A stretch of DNA of 64,000 bases from Roseburia inulinivorans DSM 16841 (GCF_000174195.1 NZ_ACFY01000058.1:1-64000), one strand, 5' to 3'. Shown: positions 10,119-18,555, counted from the stretch's first letter. Made by a program: numbers and translations. The notes: generated from the letters alone by a model not told the origin.

Positions 10119-11662
10119 AGTTGACAAAAAAAGTGATCATAGAACTATTTGTGATAGCGGGTTTATTTTTGGTTTTACTGTTTTTTGCAGTTTCACAGAA
10201 AGTTACGATCGGACAGAAATACCAGCAGGTTTATTTTAATGGAGAACTTGTAGGAAATATTGCAGGTCATGTATCAGTCGATGATGCGGTGCATGAGGTG
10301 CGCCGAGAACTTGCAGCAGAGAGCGATGAACCACTCTGCATGGATTATGAATATTCTTCCAGTAAAGCCAATGATTGGTTTACTCCTTTGATGACAGAAG
10401 ATGCATTAAAAGAAGCCTTAAAGGAGAAAATGAAAGTATCAGAAATTGAAACACAGGTGCGGGCTTACACAGTAGCAATTGAAGGCTATCGCGGAAATTT
10501 CAAAAGTATGGACGAAGTGACGGAATTTTTGAATACGGTCAAAAATGAGGCTGATACGGAAGGACAGTATACAACACAGATTTCCAAAGAAGCCGGACAT
10601 ATCAGTGGTATTTATACAGCACAGCTGACAGAAGTTGATCCGAAAGAGAATACAGAGGTGACACCGGAGGTGACGCTTGCAGATCAGGTGTCTGCCGGAG
10701 CCAATGGGGCATTTACCTATCAGATGGAATACGCAATGGCAAATCCAAGGGATGACAGTTACGAGACGGGAACCATTGGAATGGAATTTATAGAGCGTGT
10801 CGAAGTGTATGAGAAGTACATTTCCGGGGATGCACTGTCGGATGTGGAAACACAGGTAGAAGAAGTCACAAAAGAAAAAGAAACGAATAAAATATATGTA
10901 GTAGAGAGTGGTGATGTACTTTCTGTTATCGCGATGGATCATGATACAACAGTAGCCAATATCATGGCATTGAACGGATTTGACAATGCAGAGGTAAGGA
11001 TTTATCCGGGACAGGAGATCATCATTGCAGTGCCGGAACCGGATTTAAGCCTTCGCATTAAAAAAGGTGAAGTCTATGAAGAGGATTATAACGCAGAGCC
11101 GACCATCATAAAAAATGATGAATGGTATACGACAAAACAGGTGGTACACCAGGAAGGCACGACCGGACACAGAGAGCGTAATGACATTGTCACCTATGAA
11201 AATGGAATTGAGGTTGCGAGGGAGCTTGCGCATCAGACGATCATGGTGGAATCGACACCGGCAATCATTGAGCAGGGAACAATCACGCCGCCAACGTATA
11301 TCAAACCATTGGCAGGTGGGCATTTCACATCAGGATTCGGACGCCGCTGGGGAAGAATGCACAAGGGCGTTGACTGGGGATGCCCGGTCGGAACAACCGT
11401 TTATGCATCCAGTGCAGGAACTGTTGTCAGTGCCGGTTACAGCAAAGGATATGGCAATAATGTTGTCATCAGCCATCCGGATGGCAGAATGACACGATAT
11501 GCACATAACAGTAAATTACTGGTATCAGCAGGTCAGTGGGTAGAACAGGGACAGAGCATTGCACTGAGCGGAAGTACCGGAAGATCTACAGGTCCACATG
11601 TTCATTTTGAGATTTATATCAATGGAGTTGCAGTAAATCCATTGAATTATATTGGTCAGTAA
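10106..11662 (+). CDS. Membrane-anchored LysM-G5-M23 peptidoglycan endopeptidase
   Basis: Cell-wall hydrolase of 518 residues. An N-terminal membrane anchor (about residues 10-30) is followed by an uncharacterised ~230-residue stretch. A LysM domain lies near 263-310 (VVESGDVLSVIAMDHDTT), a G5 domain near 312-390, and a C-terminal M23 domain. The M23 zinc ligands are visible: MHKGVDWG near 417 and HVHFE near 497. Only the catalytic domain bears the metal motifs. It is probably involved in wall remodelling or division. It overlaps the upstream kinase gene, so the two are likely cotranscribed. Confidence 0.92.
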   Translation: MQKIELTKKVIIELFVIAGLFLVLLFFAVSQKVTIGQKYQQVYFNGELVGNIAGHVSVDDAVHEVRRELAAESDEPLCMDYEYSSSKANDWFTPLMTEDALKEALKEKMKVSEIETQVRAYTVAIEGYRGNFKSMDEVTEFLNTVKNEADTEGQYTTQISKEAGHISGIYTAQLTEVDPKENTEVTPEVTLADQVSAGANGAFTYQMEYAMANPRDDSYETGTIGMEFIERVEVYEKYISGDALSDVETQVEEVTKEKETNKIYVVESGDVLSVIAMDHDTTVANIMALNGFDNAEVRIYPGQEIIIAVPEPDLSLRIKKGEVYEEDYNAEPTIIKNDEWYTTKQVVHQEGTTGHRERNDIVTYENGIEVARELAHQTIMVESTPAIIEQGTITPPTYIKPLAGGHFTSGFGRRWGRMHKGVDWGCPVGTTVYASSAGTVVSAGYSKGYGNNVVISHPDGRMTRYAHNSKLLVSAGQWVEQGQSIALSGSTGRSTGPHVHFEIYINGVAVNPLNYIGQ

Positions 11663-11690
11663 TGATATAATAAGCGGAAGAAAGAACCGC

Positions 11691-11720
11691 TTGACAAAAA
11701 GATATAATGGTTACTATAAT
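11691..11720 (+). promoter_or_regulatory. Sigma-A promoter of murA
   Basis: TTGACA, an 18-base spacer and TATAAT, about 78 bases before the murA start. An AAGCGG/CCGCTT stem overlapping the -35 region may end the upstream transcript weakly. Confidence 0.75.
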
Positions 11721-11797
11721 AATGTGTTTGTATGCAACCATTCGATAAGTCTGTAAGTTGATGGCAGACTGGACGAAAATGTTCATAGAGGTGTGAT

Positions 11798-13090
11798 ATG
11801 GAACAATATGTAATTAAAGGTGGAAATCCTTTGGTTGGAGAAGTTGAGATTGGCGGAGCAAAAAATGCGGCACTGGCAATCCTTTCTGCAGCCGTAATGA
11901 CGGATGAAACTGTTACGATAGAGAATCTCCCAAACGTGAGAGATATTAATGTATTATTAAACGCAATTCAGGAAATTGGAGCAAAAGTCGACCGAATCGA
12001 CGCTCACACTGTTAAGATCAATGGATCATTTATCCGTGATTTTAATGTTGACAATGAATATATCAGAAAAATCAGAGCATCTTATTATCTGATCGGTGCT
12101 TTGTTAGGAAAATATAAAAGAGCAGAAGTGGCACTTCCGGGTGGATGTAATATCGGAAGCCGTCCAATCGATCTGCATTTAAAGGGATTCAGTGCATTAG
12201 GCGCCAATGTTGATATTAAACATGGGCTTGTTCTTGCATCCGCAGAAAAGCTGACAGGAACCCATATTTATCTGGATAAAGTATCTGTCGGAGCAACCAT
12301 TAACATTATGATGGCAGCTTCTATGGCAGAGGGAAAAACAATTATTGAGAACGCAGCAAAAGAGCCACATGTGGTGGATGTTGCGAACTTCTTAAACAGC
12401 ATGGGTGCGCAGATCCGTGGTGCTGGTACGGATGTAATCCGGATTGTCGGTGTGGAAAAACTCCACAAGACAGAGTATTCTATTATCCCGGATCAGATTG
12501 AGGCAGGAACCTTTATGTTTGCAGCGGCTGCAACAAAAGGAGATGTCACCGTAAAGAATGTCATTCCGAAGCATTTGGAGGCAACTACAGCAAAACTTTT
12601 AGAAATTGGATGTGAAGTGGAAGAATTTGACGATGCAGTGCGTGTTGTGGCTTCCAAACCGCTTCATCATACACAGGTGACAACACTTCCATACCCGGGA
12701 TTCCCAACAGATATGCAGCCACAGATGGCAGTTGTTCTTGGAATTTCTGAGGGAACAAGTACAGTGACTGAGAGTATTTTCGAGAATCGTTTCAAGTATG
12801 TTGATGAATTGACACGTATGGGTGCCAACATTAAGGTAGAGAGCAATATTGCGATCATCAATGGAACGGAAAAATATACCGGGGCAAGAGTGAATGCTCC
12901 CGATCTTCGCGCCGGAGCAGCACTTGTAATCGCAGGTCTTGCGGCAGAAGGAATTACAGTTGTAGATGATATTTACTATATTGAACGTGGATATGAAGAA
13001 TTTGAAGCAAAACTGGCGTCTCTTGGCGCGGTTATCGAGAAAGTGAGTACAGAAAAAGAAATTCAGAAATTCACACTCAAGGTTTCTTAA
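11798..13090 (+). CDS. murA: UDP-N-acetylglucosamine 1-carboxyvinyltransferase MurA
   Basis: First committed step of peptidoglycan synthesis: transfers enolpyruvate from PEP to UDP-GlcNAc. It has 430 residues, full length. It starts YVIKGGNPLVGEVEIGGAKNAA, the substrate-binding Lys-Asn pair. The catalytic loop GGCNIGSRPIDLHLKG has Cys near residue 116, so fosfomycin sensitivity is expected on that residue. The start is ATG with GAGGTG before it, under its own promoter. The TAA stop is followed at once by the end of the inverted-repeat cassette. Confidence 0.96.
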   Translation: MEQYVIKGGNPLVGEVEIGGAKNAALAILSAAVMTDETVTIENLPNVRDINVLLNAIQEIGAKVDRIDAHTVKINGSFIRDFNVDNEYIRKIRASYYLIGALLGKYKRAEVALPGGCNIGSRPIDLHLKGFSALGANVDIKHGLVLASAEKLTGTHIYLDKVSVGATINIMMAASMAEGKTIIENAAKEPHVVDVANFLNSMGAQIRGAGTDVIRIVGVEKLHKTEYSIIPDQIEAGTFMFAAAATKGDVTVKNVIPKHLEATTAKLLEIGCEVEEFDDAVRVVASKPLHHTQVTTLPYPGFPTDMQPQMAVVLGISEGTSTVTESIFENRFKYVDELTRMGANIKVESNIAIINGTEKYTGARVNAPDLRAGAALVIAGLAAEGITVVDDIYYIERGYEEFEAKLASLGAVIEKVSTEKEIQKFTLKVS

Positions 13091-13604
13091 ACCGGAGTTT
13101 AATTGGCGTAGTGTCGCAGATTCTGCGGTGCTTTCTTAGGGCTTGAAGGGGCAGATATAAGCGTCTTTCACAAGTCGTGATTTTATAGGTTTATGAAAAG
13201 AAAAACGGTACAGACGAAATATGATGTTCCTGTTCGCCGGGCATTCCGCTGGGCTTCTGAACAACAATCATGTTCAGCTGAAGCTTCCATGATTGTTAGA
13301 ATCCCAGCTCCATGGCTCACAAAGGAAATCATATTTGTCTGTACCGTTTTTCTTTCATTTACGCTGTGAATGACTTGTGAGAGGACGCTTATATTTGCCC
13401 AGTCAACGTTATGGATTGCACCACAGAATCTGCCATTTACGTTATGGAACTCGCTGGGGATAGGATGAGTGCCTATAGGATCAAAACTCAATCTGCATTC
13501 TTGAAATAAATGAATTAGGTTTTTTAATGAATTTTAGCGGAATAAAATAGAATTGCATATGTGATTATGGTAGAATATGATATTAATGATTTTGTCAATC
13601 GGAA
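13089..13604 (+). repeat. Left boundary repeat with long palindrome and promoter
   Basis: Inverted homologue of 16657-17136. It contains a ~318-base imperfect palindrome: GCAGATTCTGCGGTGC at 13116 pairs with GCACCACAGAATCTGC at 13418, and the inner arms GAAAAACGGTACAGACG and CTGTACCGTTTTTCTTTC pair too. Its tip (13249-13307) is a separate 59-base hairpin unrelated to the tip of the right copy. The last ~170 bases carry a promoter reading into the cassette. No coding frame of note runs through it, so this accounts for the gene-free gap. Confidence 0.88.
13553..13581 (+). promoter_or_regulatory. Inward promoter in the left repeat
   Basis: TTGCAT, 17 bases, TATGAT. The right repeat has the matching TTGTAT and TATGAC on the minus strand, so the promoter is part of the repeated unit. 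It is about 50 bases before the small gene at 13627. Confidence 0.5.
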
Positions 13605-13626
13605 GTTGTTAAAGGAGCGTGATTAA

Positions 13627-14055
13627 GTGAACATAATTGACAAACTCTTGGAAACCCCGTGCTATATAATGGATTTCCTCCCTAAACAAGTACCCATGAA
13701 TTGTGGTGGACAGTTTTTTGAAGTAGAAACTTATCTACTCAACCACTATGATTACTGTGGGTTAAGAGATAGATTTGTTGGCGTTATTTTGAAAGCGATG
13801 TGTTATTATCCTGTATCTGTTCATTGGGGCAAATGGATTGAACAGCCAACCCCCGAACAAGTAACAAAAATCATTGATACTATACTGGAAAGCCATTCTG
13901 GTGATGTAAATATATTATTTACAAGTAAAGATGTGCTTCTCCAGTTTGGATGGGATTGCTTAAATATAAGCATTTATAATCCAGATGAAGAAATGTGTAT
14001 GTTGTTTGAGAAAATTGCAGCTTCAGAAGGATTGTTCTGGCGGAAATCAGCGTGA
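13627..14055 (+). CDS. Small cytoplasmic protein, immunity-protein-like by context
   Basis: I do not recognise the family with certainty. The protein is 142 residues, acidic-neutral, with no signal peptide or membrane segment. It is rich in aromatic residues and has a PKQVPMNCGGQFFEVE segment near the N-terminus. Size and composition resemble orphan immunity proteins of polymorphic toxin systems. It mirrors the Imm70-like gene at the other end: same repeat, same promoter, opposite strand. No toxin gene is nearby. It starts with GTG, with AAAGGAG nine bases upstream. A role in protection from a neighbour's toxin is inference. Confidence 0.6.
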   Translation: MNIIDKLLETPCYIMDFLPKQVPMNCGGQFFEVETYLLNHYDYCGLRDRFVGVILKAMCYYPVSVHWGKWIEQPTPEQVTKIIDTILESHSGDVNILFTSKDVLLQFGWDCLNISIYNPDEEMCMLFEKIAASEGLFWRKSA

Positions 14056-14066
14056 CAACTTGGTAG

Positions 14067-14975
14067 TTAGCGATTTCTTTTTCCGGTATTCTCTGTCCCA
14101 CGGATTTCCTCATGATAGAAATAATCTACGATCACCGGATGTCCCTGCGGGACTCTGCCATAAGGCATTTCATTATCCACAAAGGCACAATCATACTTCT
14201 TAGCCATTTTCTCTGCTTTTACTTCAAGTGCTTCAAAGTAGCTGCGGTTATGCTTGTTATAGATCTCGTCGTAAAGTGGTACAAGATCAGGATATTTTCC
14301 GGCGATATAATCCATAATTGTCTTTTTGAAACCGCCTCGAAGATTGAGATTTTCGAGCCAGAACAGATCGCACTGATCCTTTACCCGCTCAAAGATCGCT
14401 TCAAAATCCGTGATGCCGGGGAATACCGGGGATACGAAACAGACTGTACGGATACCTGCTTCATATACCTGCTTCATAGCAGTGATACGGCGCTCAATGC
14501 TCGAAGCAGAGTCCATATCGTTCTTGAAATTTTCATCCAGTGTGTTGATCGACCATGAAACGGTTACACGTCCAAGCTTCTTCAGCAGATCAATATCCCG
14601 TACCACAAGATCCGACTTTGTGCAGATCAGAATATCTGCGTCACTGCCAATCAGCTGCTCCAGAAGTTTTCTGGTATTCCCGAATTGCTCCTCCTGTGGA
14701 TTGTAGCCATCTGTCACAGAACCGATGACCACCCGCTGTCCGGCATATTTCTTCGGATTTTTAATTTCCGGCCAATGCTTCACATCAAGGAAAGTGCCCC
14801 ATTCCTCCTTGTGCCCGGTAAAGCGCTTCATAAATGAAGCATAGCAATACTTGCAGGCATGTGTACAGCCCACATAGGGATTGACCGAGTAACCGCCTAC
14901 CGGCAGACTAGACTTAGTCATGATGTTCTTTGTTTCCACCTCACGAATGAGGATTCCATTTATTACTTCTTCCAT
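14067..14975 (-). CDS. Radical SAM protein (SPL-like), member of a radical-SAM mobile pair
   Basis: Radical S-adenosylmethionine enzyme of 302 residues. The 4Fe-4S motif reads CTHACKYCY near residue 37. GGYSVNPYVGC before it and VIGSVTDGYNPQE after it are typical of the spore-photoproduct-lyase-like branch. Substrate unknown. It is last in a three-gene operon after a MarR regulator and a DUF5131-type radical SAM gene. This trio recurs in gut Firmicutes on mobile DNA and is known as the radical SAM mobile pair. It overlaps the upstream gene by 13 bases, which implies coupled translation and joint function. Confidence 0.85.
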   Translation of the reverse strand: MEEVINGILIREVETKNIMTKSSLPVGGYSVNPYVGCTHACKYCYASFMKRFTGHKEEWGTFLDVKHWPEIKNPKKYAGQRVVIGSVTDGYNPQEEQFGNTRKLLEQLIGSDADILICTKSDLVVRDIDLLKKLGRVTVSWSINTLDENFKNDMDSASSIERRITAMKQVYEAGIRTVCFVSPVFPGITDFEAIFERVKDQCDLFWLENLNLRGGFKKTIMDYIAGKYPDLVPLYDEIYNKHNRSYFEALEVKAEKMAKKYDCAFVDNEMPYGRVPQGHPVIVDYFYHEEIRGTENTGKRNR

Positions 14976-15652
14976 GATTTCTGTACCTCTAACACTTTAT
15001 TAAATTCTTCCGGCATTTCCTGAATCATATTTTCATCCCCTATGATAGGGACAAGGTCTTCCTTCATAAACACCGGAATGCCGAGCTTATGTGCCTGATT
15101 CGCCAGAGACCATGCCCATTCCGGCTCCGTATGAATCTTCCTGTTCTGAGCTCCGGTCATGGTGCCGACAACGATCCAATTGATTCCGGAAAGGTCAACT
15201 GTGCCGGGATCGTCGAATAACGGCTCAAAGGTAACATGGTAATGTTTTGCTCTGACGTTTTTCCGAAGGGCGTCGATACGCCACAGTTCTGCTTTCCTCG
15301 TCACCGTAACGCCAAACCATGCGTTTTCCAGATTGGTATCAAAATCCAGCAAATCAGGTTGCTTGGTAAGGAACAGGAACTGATGCTGTGGATTTTCACG
15401 GATCTTTGCAAATACCTCGTCTCTCCATTCCGGCTTCCATCCGGAGAGATCGCTCATCCCGGTAAGAAGAAAGTTCTGCGGACGTTTCTTTTCCATCATC
15501 TTGAGCTTACCCGGAAAGAATTCAGGGTCAGCGAAGTCATCAATCATATGCCAGCGTTTCACGTTGTTGCGGGCATAACAATATGCACACCCCACTGTGC
15601 AGCCAATGACGATATTCATGTTCTGAATCTGATCTTTGATACAAATACTCAT
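14963..15652 (-). CDS. Radical SAM protein, DUF5131 (phage Gp37/Gp68-like), member of the mobile pair
   Basis: Radical SAM protein of about 229 residues with the cluster motif CTVGCAYCY near residue 20. It has segments familiar from DUF5131/Gp37-Gp68 proteins: FLLTGMSDLSGW, FLFLTKQPDLL and WFGVTVTRK. I chose ATG 15652, which overlaps the MarR stop as ATGA with GAGGAG upstream. A GTG at 15664 would have no spacing to that ribosome binding site. Reaction and substrate are unknown; modification of a nucleic acid or peptide is possible but unsupported here. Confidence 0.85.
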   Translation of the reverse strand: MSICIKDQIQNMNIVIGCTVGCAYCYARNNVKRWHMIDDFADPEFFPGKLKMMEKKRPQNFLLTGMSDLSGWKPEWRDEVFAKIRENPQHQFLFLTKQPDLLDFDTNLENAWFGVTVTRKAELWRIDALRKNVRAKHYHVTFEPLFDDPGTVDLSGINWIVVGTMTGAQNRKIHTEPEWAWSLANQAHKLGIPVFMKEDLVPIIGDENMIQEMPEEFNKVLEVQKSWKK

Positions 15653-16086
15653 GACTTCTGCCACTCCTCAAGATTCTTTCTGATGCGGTCGAGGCATTCC
15701 TCAAACCGGATAATTTCTTCCTCTGAAAAACCTTTGTAGTAAATACTGCCCATCTCATCAGATACAGAATCATACTCGCCCTTTAAGGCATGTGCTTTCT
15801 CAGTAAGAAACAGGAGTGTTTTCCTTTTGTCCGTTTCAGACTGAACACGGCTTATCAGCCCTTGATTTTCCATTCTTTCCAGCATCGTAGTAAGAGATGT
15901 TATCGCTAATCCGCATTTAGTCGAGAGTGACCTGATTGAGATACCATCCTCCTGCCACAGCACATAAAGAATACGCCCCTGGGCTCCATTAAACGCATCA
16001 ATATTCTTTTCACTGAGAATCTTCTCGAAAATCCGGTCTCCAAGCTGTTTTATTTTGGTGACAAGAAATCCTCCATTCATTTCCAT
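15649..16086 (-). CDS. MarR-family regulator of the radical-SAM pair
   Basis: DNA-binding regulator of 145 residues with a winged helix: GISIRSLSTKCGLAITSLTTMLERM is the recognition-helix region, and RVQSETDKRKTLLFLTEKA is the wing. It heads the operon and probably represses it. Its promoter overlaps a perfect inverted repeat, one arm of which also contains the Shine-Dalgarno sequence. It overlaps the next gene by four bases. Confidence 0.9.
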   Translation of the reverse strand: MEMNGGFLVTKIKQLGDRIFEKILSEKNIDAFNGAQGRILYVLWQEDGISIRSLSTKCGLAITSLTTMLERMENQGLISRVQSETDKRKTLLFLTEKAHALKGEYDSVSDEMGSIYYKGFSEEEIIRFEECLDRIRKNLEEWQKS

Positions 16087-16090
16087 ACAA

Positions 16091-16146
16091 AAGCTCCTAT
16101 ATAGTAGTTTATTAAAAACATACTATATAGGAGCTTTATTGTCAAG
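16091..16146 (-). promoter_or_regulatory. Promoter and 16-bp palindromic operator of the MarR operon
   Basis: On the minus strand TTGACA is followed by 17 bases and TATGTT. AAGCTCCTATATAGTA (16091-16106) and TACTATATAGGAGCTT (16121-16136) are a perfect inverted repeat. It covers the spacer on one side and the marR ribosome binding site (AGGAG) on the other. A MarR dimer bound here would block the polymerase, and the RNA could also fold over the SD. Confidence 0.8.
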
Positions 16147-16216
16147 AGTTTATATGTCTTAATAGGTAAATTCCGTTTTTTTCAATTCTCCAAACTGGAA
16201 TCTGTCTGCGCTCTCC

Positions 16217-16633
16217 TTATACGTTCTCAATAGTCAAATCAATTTGCATTTTTTTTGCTTTTTCCAAGGCGTTGAAAAATATCGTAATGAAGTCTTCTCC
16301 ATCGCTTGTCACAAAGTAATTAGATAGGTTGGTAATATCATTGCTGATATTTTTGCCCCAAGGCGGTTGATTAGACAAATCGTCAATATCCCAAACCACC
16401 TTATCCGGACTAAACGCTTGGAGCTCTAACTGAATCTTTTTCAGTTCCTCTATGGCTGTTTCGACGTTATCTTTATCCAATGTTCCTTGATATAGCTCAT
16501 TCATAATCGTTGGGAATCTGCTACCCCATTTCCCGTTTTCTAAATTATAAGAAACTGTTGAGAAAAAGGAGTGTAGAAAATCTCCATGTCCTATTTGATA
16601 GTAAAAGAACGCAACTTTGAATCCGACAGCCAT
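16217..16633 (-). CDS. Imm70-like immunity protein
   Basis: A 138-residue cytoplasmic protein that resembles immunity protein family Imm70 of polymorphic toxin systems. Cues are AVGFKVAFFYYQIGHGDF at the N-terminus, WGSRFPTIMNELYQG, KVVWDIDDLSNQPPWG and TNLSNYFVTSDGED. I chose the ATG at 16633, with AAGGAA before it, because upstream in-frame codons belong to the repeated promoter region. No cognate toxin is in the window, so it is an orphan immunity gene, probably protecting against a competitor's toxin. Family assignment is from memory of conserved blocks. Confidence 0.62.
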   Translation of the reverse strand: MAVGFKVAFFYYQIGHGDFLHSFFSTVSYNLENGKWGSRFPTIMNELYQGTLDKDNVETAIEELKKIQLELQAFSPDKVVWDIDDLSNQPPWGKNISNDITNLSNYFVTSDGEDFITIFFNALEKAKKMQIDLTIENV

Positions 16634-16656
16634 GTGTCTAATTTCCTTCCTGTAAA

Positions 16657-17136
16657 TTCCGATTGACAAAATCATTAATGTCATATTCTACCATAATTAC
16701 ATATACAATTCTATTTTATTCCGTTAAAATTCATTAAAAAAACCTAATTCATTTATTTCAAGAATGCAGATTGAGTTTTGATCCTATAGGCACTCATCCC
16801 ATAACCGTGGGTTCCATAACGTAAATTGCAGATTTTGTGGTGCAATTCATAGCGTAAATTGGGCATGTATAAGCGTCCTCTCACAAGTCATTCACAGCGT
16901 AAATGAAAGAAAAACGGTACAGACAAATATGATTTCCTTTGTGAGCCATGGAGACAAGACTCTTCAGAGGCTTGTCGGAATGCCCGGCGAGCAGGAACAT
17001 CATATTTCGTCTGTACCGTTTTCCTTTTCATAAACCTATAAGATCATGACTTGTGAGAGGACGCTTATATCTGCCCCCTCGCAGCCTATAAAAGCACCAC
17101 AAAATCTGCTGCTCTATGGTAAGTTAAACTCCGGTT
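16657..17136 (-). repeat. Right boundary repeat with long palindrome and promoter
   Basis: Inverted homologue of 13089-13604, with many scattered base changes. The palindrome spans 16828-17109 (GCAGATTTTGTGGTGC with GCACCACAAAATCTGC). Its tip (16954-16975) is a 22-base hairpin, ACAAG/CTTGT plus CTCT/AGAG, unrelated in sequence to the left tip. The repeat ends at the HD-GYP stop codon. It fills the gap between the Imm70-like gene and that gene. Confidence 0.88.
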
Positions 17137-18253
17137 ATAACACTGATTGAATGTGAAGGTCAGGCTGAGTCGAAAGATCAATGCAGCTTCCATCCATCAG
17201 CTGGATGATTGGTTTTGACAAACGGTTTTTGTTTAACATGACGATATTTGCAACACGTCCATCATTGAGAAGTACACGGTTATTCTGATAGGTACTTGCG
17301 ACATGGGACAGGAAGGTCAAAATAAATTTAGGATTATATTTGGAAAGACCATCATGTTCAAAATTGTTAATTACCTGGAAGACACAGAGCGGTGCGCGGT
17401 ATGAGCGCGCAGCGGTCATGGCATCGTATACGTCTGCGATGGAAACAATTGCCGCATATTCATCAATATCGGATTGAGACAAACCGGTTGGATAACCACT
17501 GCCGTCACTTCTCTCGTGATGGCAGAGAACTGCTTTTTTCACGTGAGAGTCTAATGGGAGTGATTTTAATATGTCATAACCAAATTTTGGATGCTGTTTT
17601 ACAAGGGCAAATTCCTCATCGGTATATTTTCCAGGCTTATTGAGAACTTCGGCAGGAATTTTTAATTTTCCAATATCATGTAAGGCGCCTGCTAAGGTCA
17701 GTGTGTCTAATTCTTCGGGTGAAAACTTTAACCAGCGTCCAAGTCTGCGGCTGATCAGAGAGACATTCAGTGAATGTGCATAGACCGAATCCTCTACGGA
17801 GCGCATATTGTGAAGCATATCAAAAAGTTCTAAGGATGTTTTGCAGGAATAATATAATTCCTTCGTATCAGACAGAAGCTGTTCATAATTTAAAGACTTA
17901 TGATAGATGACACAATCTTCCAGAACCGTGCGGTAAGTGGCGATTACTCTGGAATAGGAAATCTGAAAATTCTGGAATTCTTTAGAGCAGACAACCTTCT
18001 GCGAATAAGAAGGTGCCTGGGCTTCCGGTTTTACAACATGGGAAGGAACTTCGACTTGTTCCTCTTTTTTTGTGGCAGGAATTGGATCTTCTGTGACCGA
18101 TACCTGCGGGATCGCATAAAATTTAATGCGGGAAATGAGACGATCCGTGAGAGAAACTCCATTTTCAACGATCAACTGACCGCCTTTGGTACGGACTTCT
18201 CCAGCAGTTACCATCCCTGGTACTAATTCATCCGTTGGATAATATTTTGTCAT
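17135..18253 (-). CDS. HD-GYP domain protein, probable cyclic-di-GMP phosphodiesterase
   Basis: 372 residues. An N-terminal ~70-residue beta-rich segment (LVPGMVTAGEVRTKGGQL) is common in HD-GYP proteins. A Pro-rich linker leads to a full HD-GYP domain: HDIGKLKIP near residue 192, HPKFGYDIL, and HHERSDGSGYP, which contains the GYP signature. Metal and catalytic residues are intact, so hydrolysis of c-di-GMP is likely. I chose ATG 18253, with GGGG seven bases before it. The gene fits the motility theme nearby. Its 3' end abuts the cassette, and no terminator is visible except those in the repeat. Confidence 0.9.
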   Translation of the reverse strand: MTKYYPTDELVPGMVTAGEVRTKGGQLIVENGVSLTDRLISRIKFYAIPQVSVTEDPIPATKKEEQVEVPSHVVKPEAQAPSYSQKVVCSKEFQNFQISYSRVIATYRTVLEDCVIYHKSLNYEQLLSDTKELYYSCKTSLELFDMLHNMRSVEDSVYAHSLNVSLISRRLGRWLKFSPEELDTLTLAGALHDIGKLKIPAEVLNKPGKYTDEEFALVKQHPKFGYDILKSLPLDSHVKKAVLCHHERSDGSGYPTGLSQSDIDEYAAIVSIADVYDAMTAARSYRAPLCVFQVINNFEHDGLSKYNPKFILTFLSHVASTYQNNRVLLNDGRVANIVMLNKNRLSKPIIQLMDGSCIDLSTQPDLHIQSVL

Positions 18254-18288
18254 TTGCATACCCCAATCTATACATTTTATTATAAAAT

Positions 18289-18317
18289 AGTATAAGATTG
18301 CACAAAATGAAAGTCAA
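18289..18317 (-). promoter_or_regulatory. Sigma-A promoter of the HD-GYP gene
   Basis: On the minus strand TTGACT, a 17-base spacer and TATACT. Confidence 0.65.
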
Positions 18318-18417
18318 TAGATACTGCTGGCAGAAATTCCCATAAAATATAGTTTTTTAGAAAGAACAAATAGTAGTATACATTCCACATGGTTTGTATA
18401 TCATTTTGAAAAAACTC

Positions 18418-18446
18418 TTGACAGAGAGGCGGTTAGATAGTATTGT
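18418..18446 (+). promoter_or_regulatory. Sigma-A promoter of the metK riboswitch transcript
   Basis: TTGACA, 17 bases, TATTGT, about 110 bases before the riboswitch core. Confidence 0.7.
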
Positions 18447-18555
18447 ATAGCACGTGAGATTTGAAACAGTTTATGTTTCAGTCTGTGTAAACAGATTTGA
18501 AAATTCAATATTGTATAAGATGTAATTAGAAAGAGATTTTTAATTACGGAAAATT

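Larger units (their letters stand above)
13089..17136. mobile_element. Accessory cassette bounded by ~0.5 kb inverted palindromic repeats
   Basis: The segment lies exactly between the stop codons of convergent murA and the HD-GYP gene, and both junctions read TAA followed by CCGGAGTTTAA. The two boundary repeats (516 and 480 bases) are inverted and clearly homologous along their length. They enclose five genes: an immunity-like gene at each end reading inward, and a MarR plus two radical-SAM operon between. No transposase or integrase lies inside. Mobilisation in trans, or recombination between the repeats, would be needed. The precise termini come from comparing the repeats; mobility is inference. 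Confidence 0.7.

Noticed and set aside
13116..13433. CRISPR array or retron-like RNA
   Set aside because: There is one long palindrome rather than regular short repeats with spacers, and no Cas or reverse transcriptase gene nearby.
14112..14558. Plus-strand open frames opposite the radical-SAM genes
   Set aside because: They lack ribosome binding sites and recognisable content, and the minus-strand frames have clear CxxxCxxC motifs. Shadows of real genes.
13089..17136. Insertion sequence or prophage
   Set aside because: No transposase, integrase or phage structural gene is present. The DUF5131 protein is called phage Gp37/Gp68-like, but here it belongs to the radical-SAM pair.
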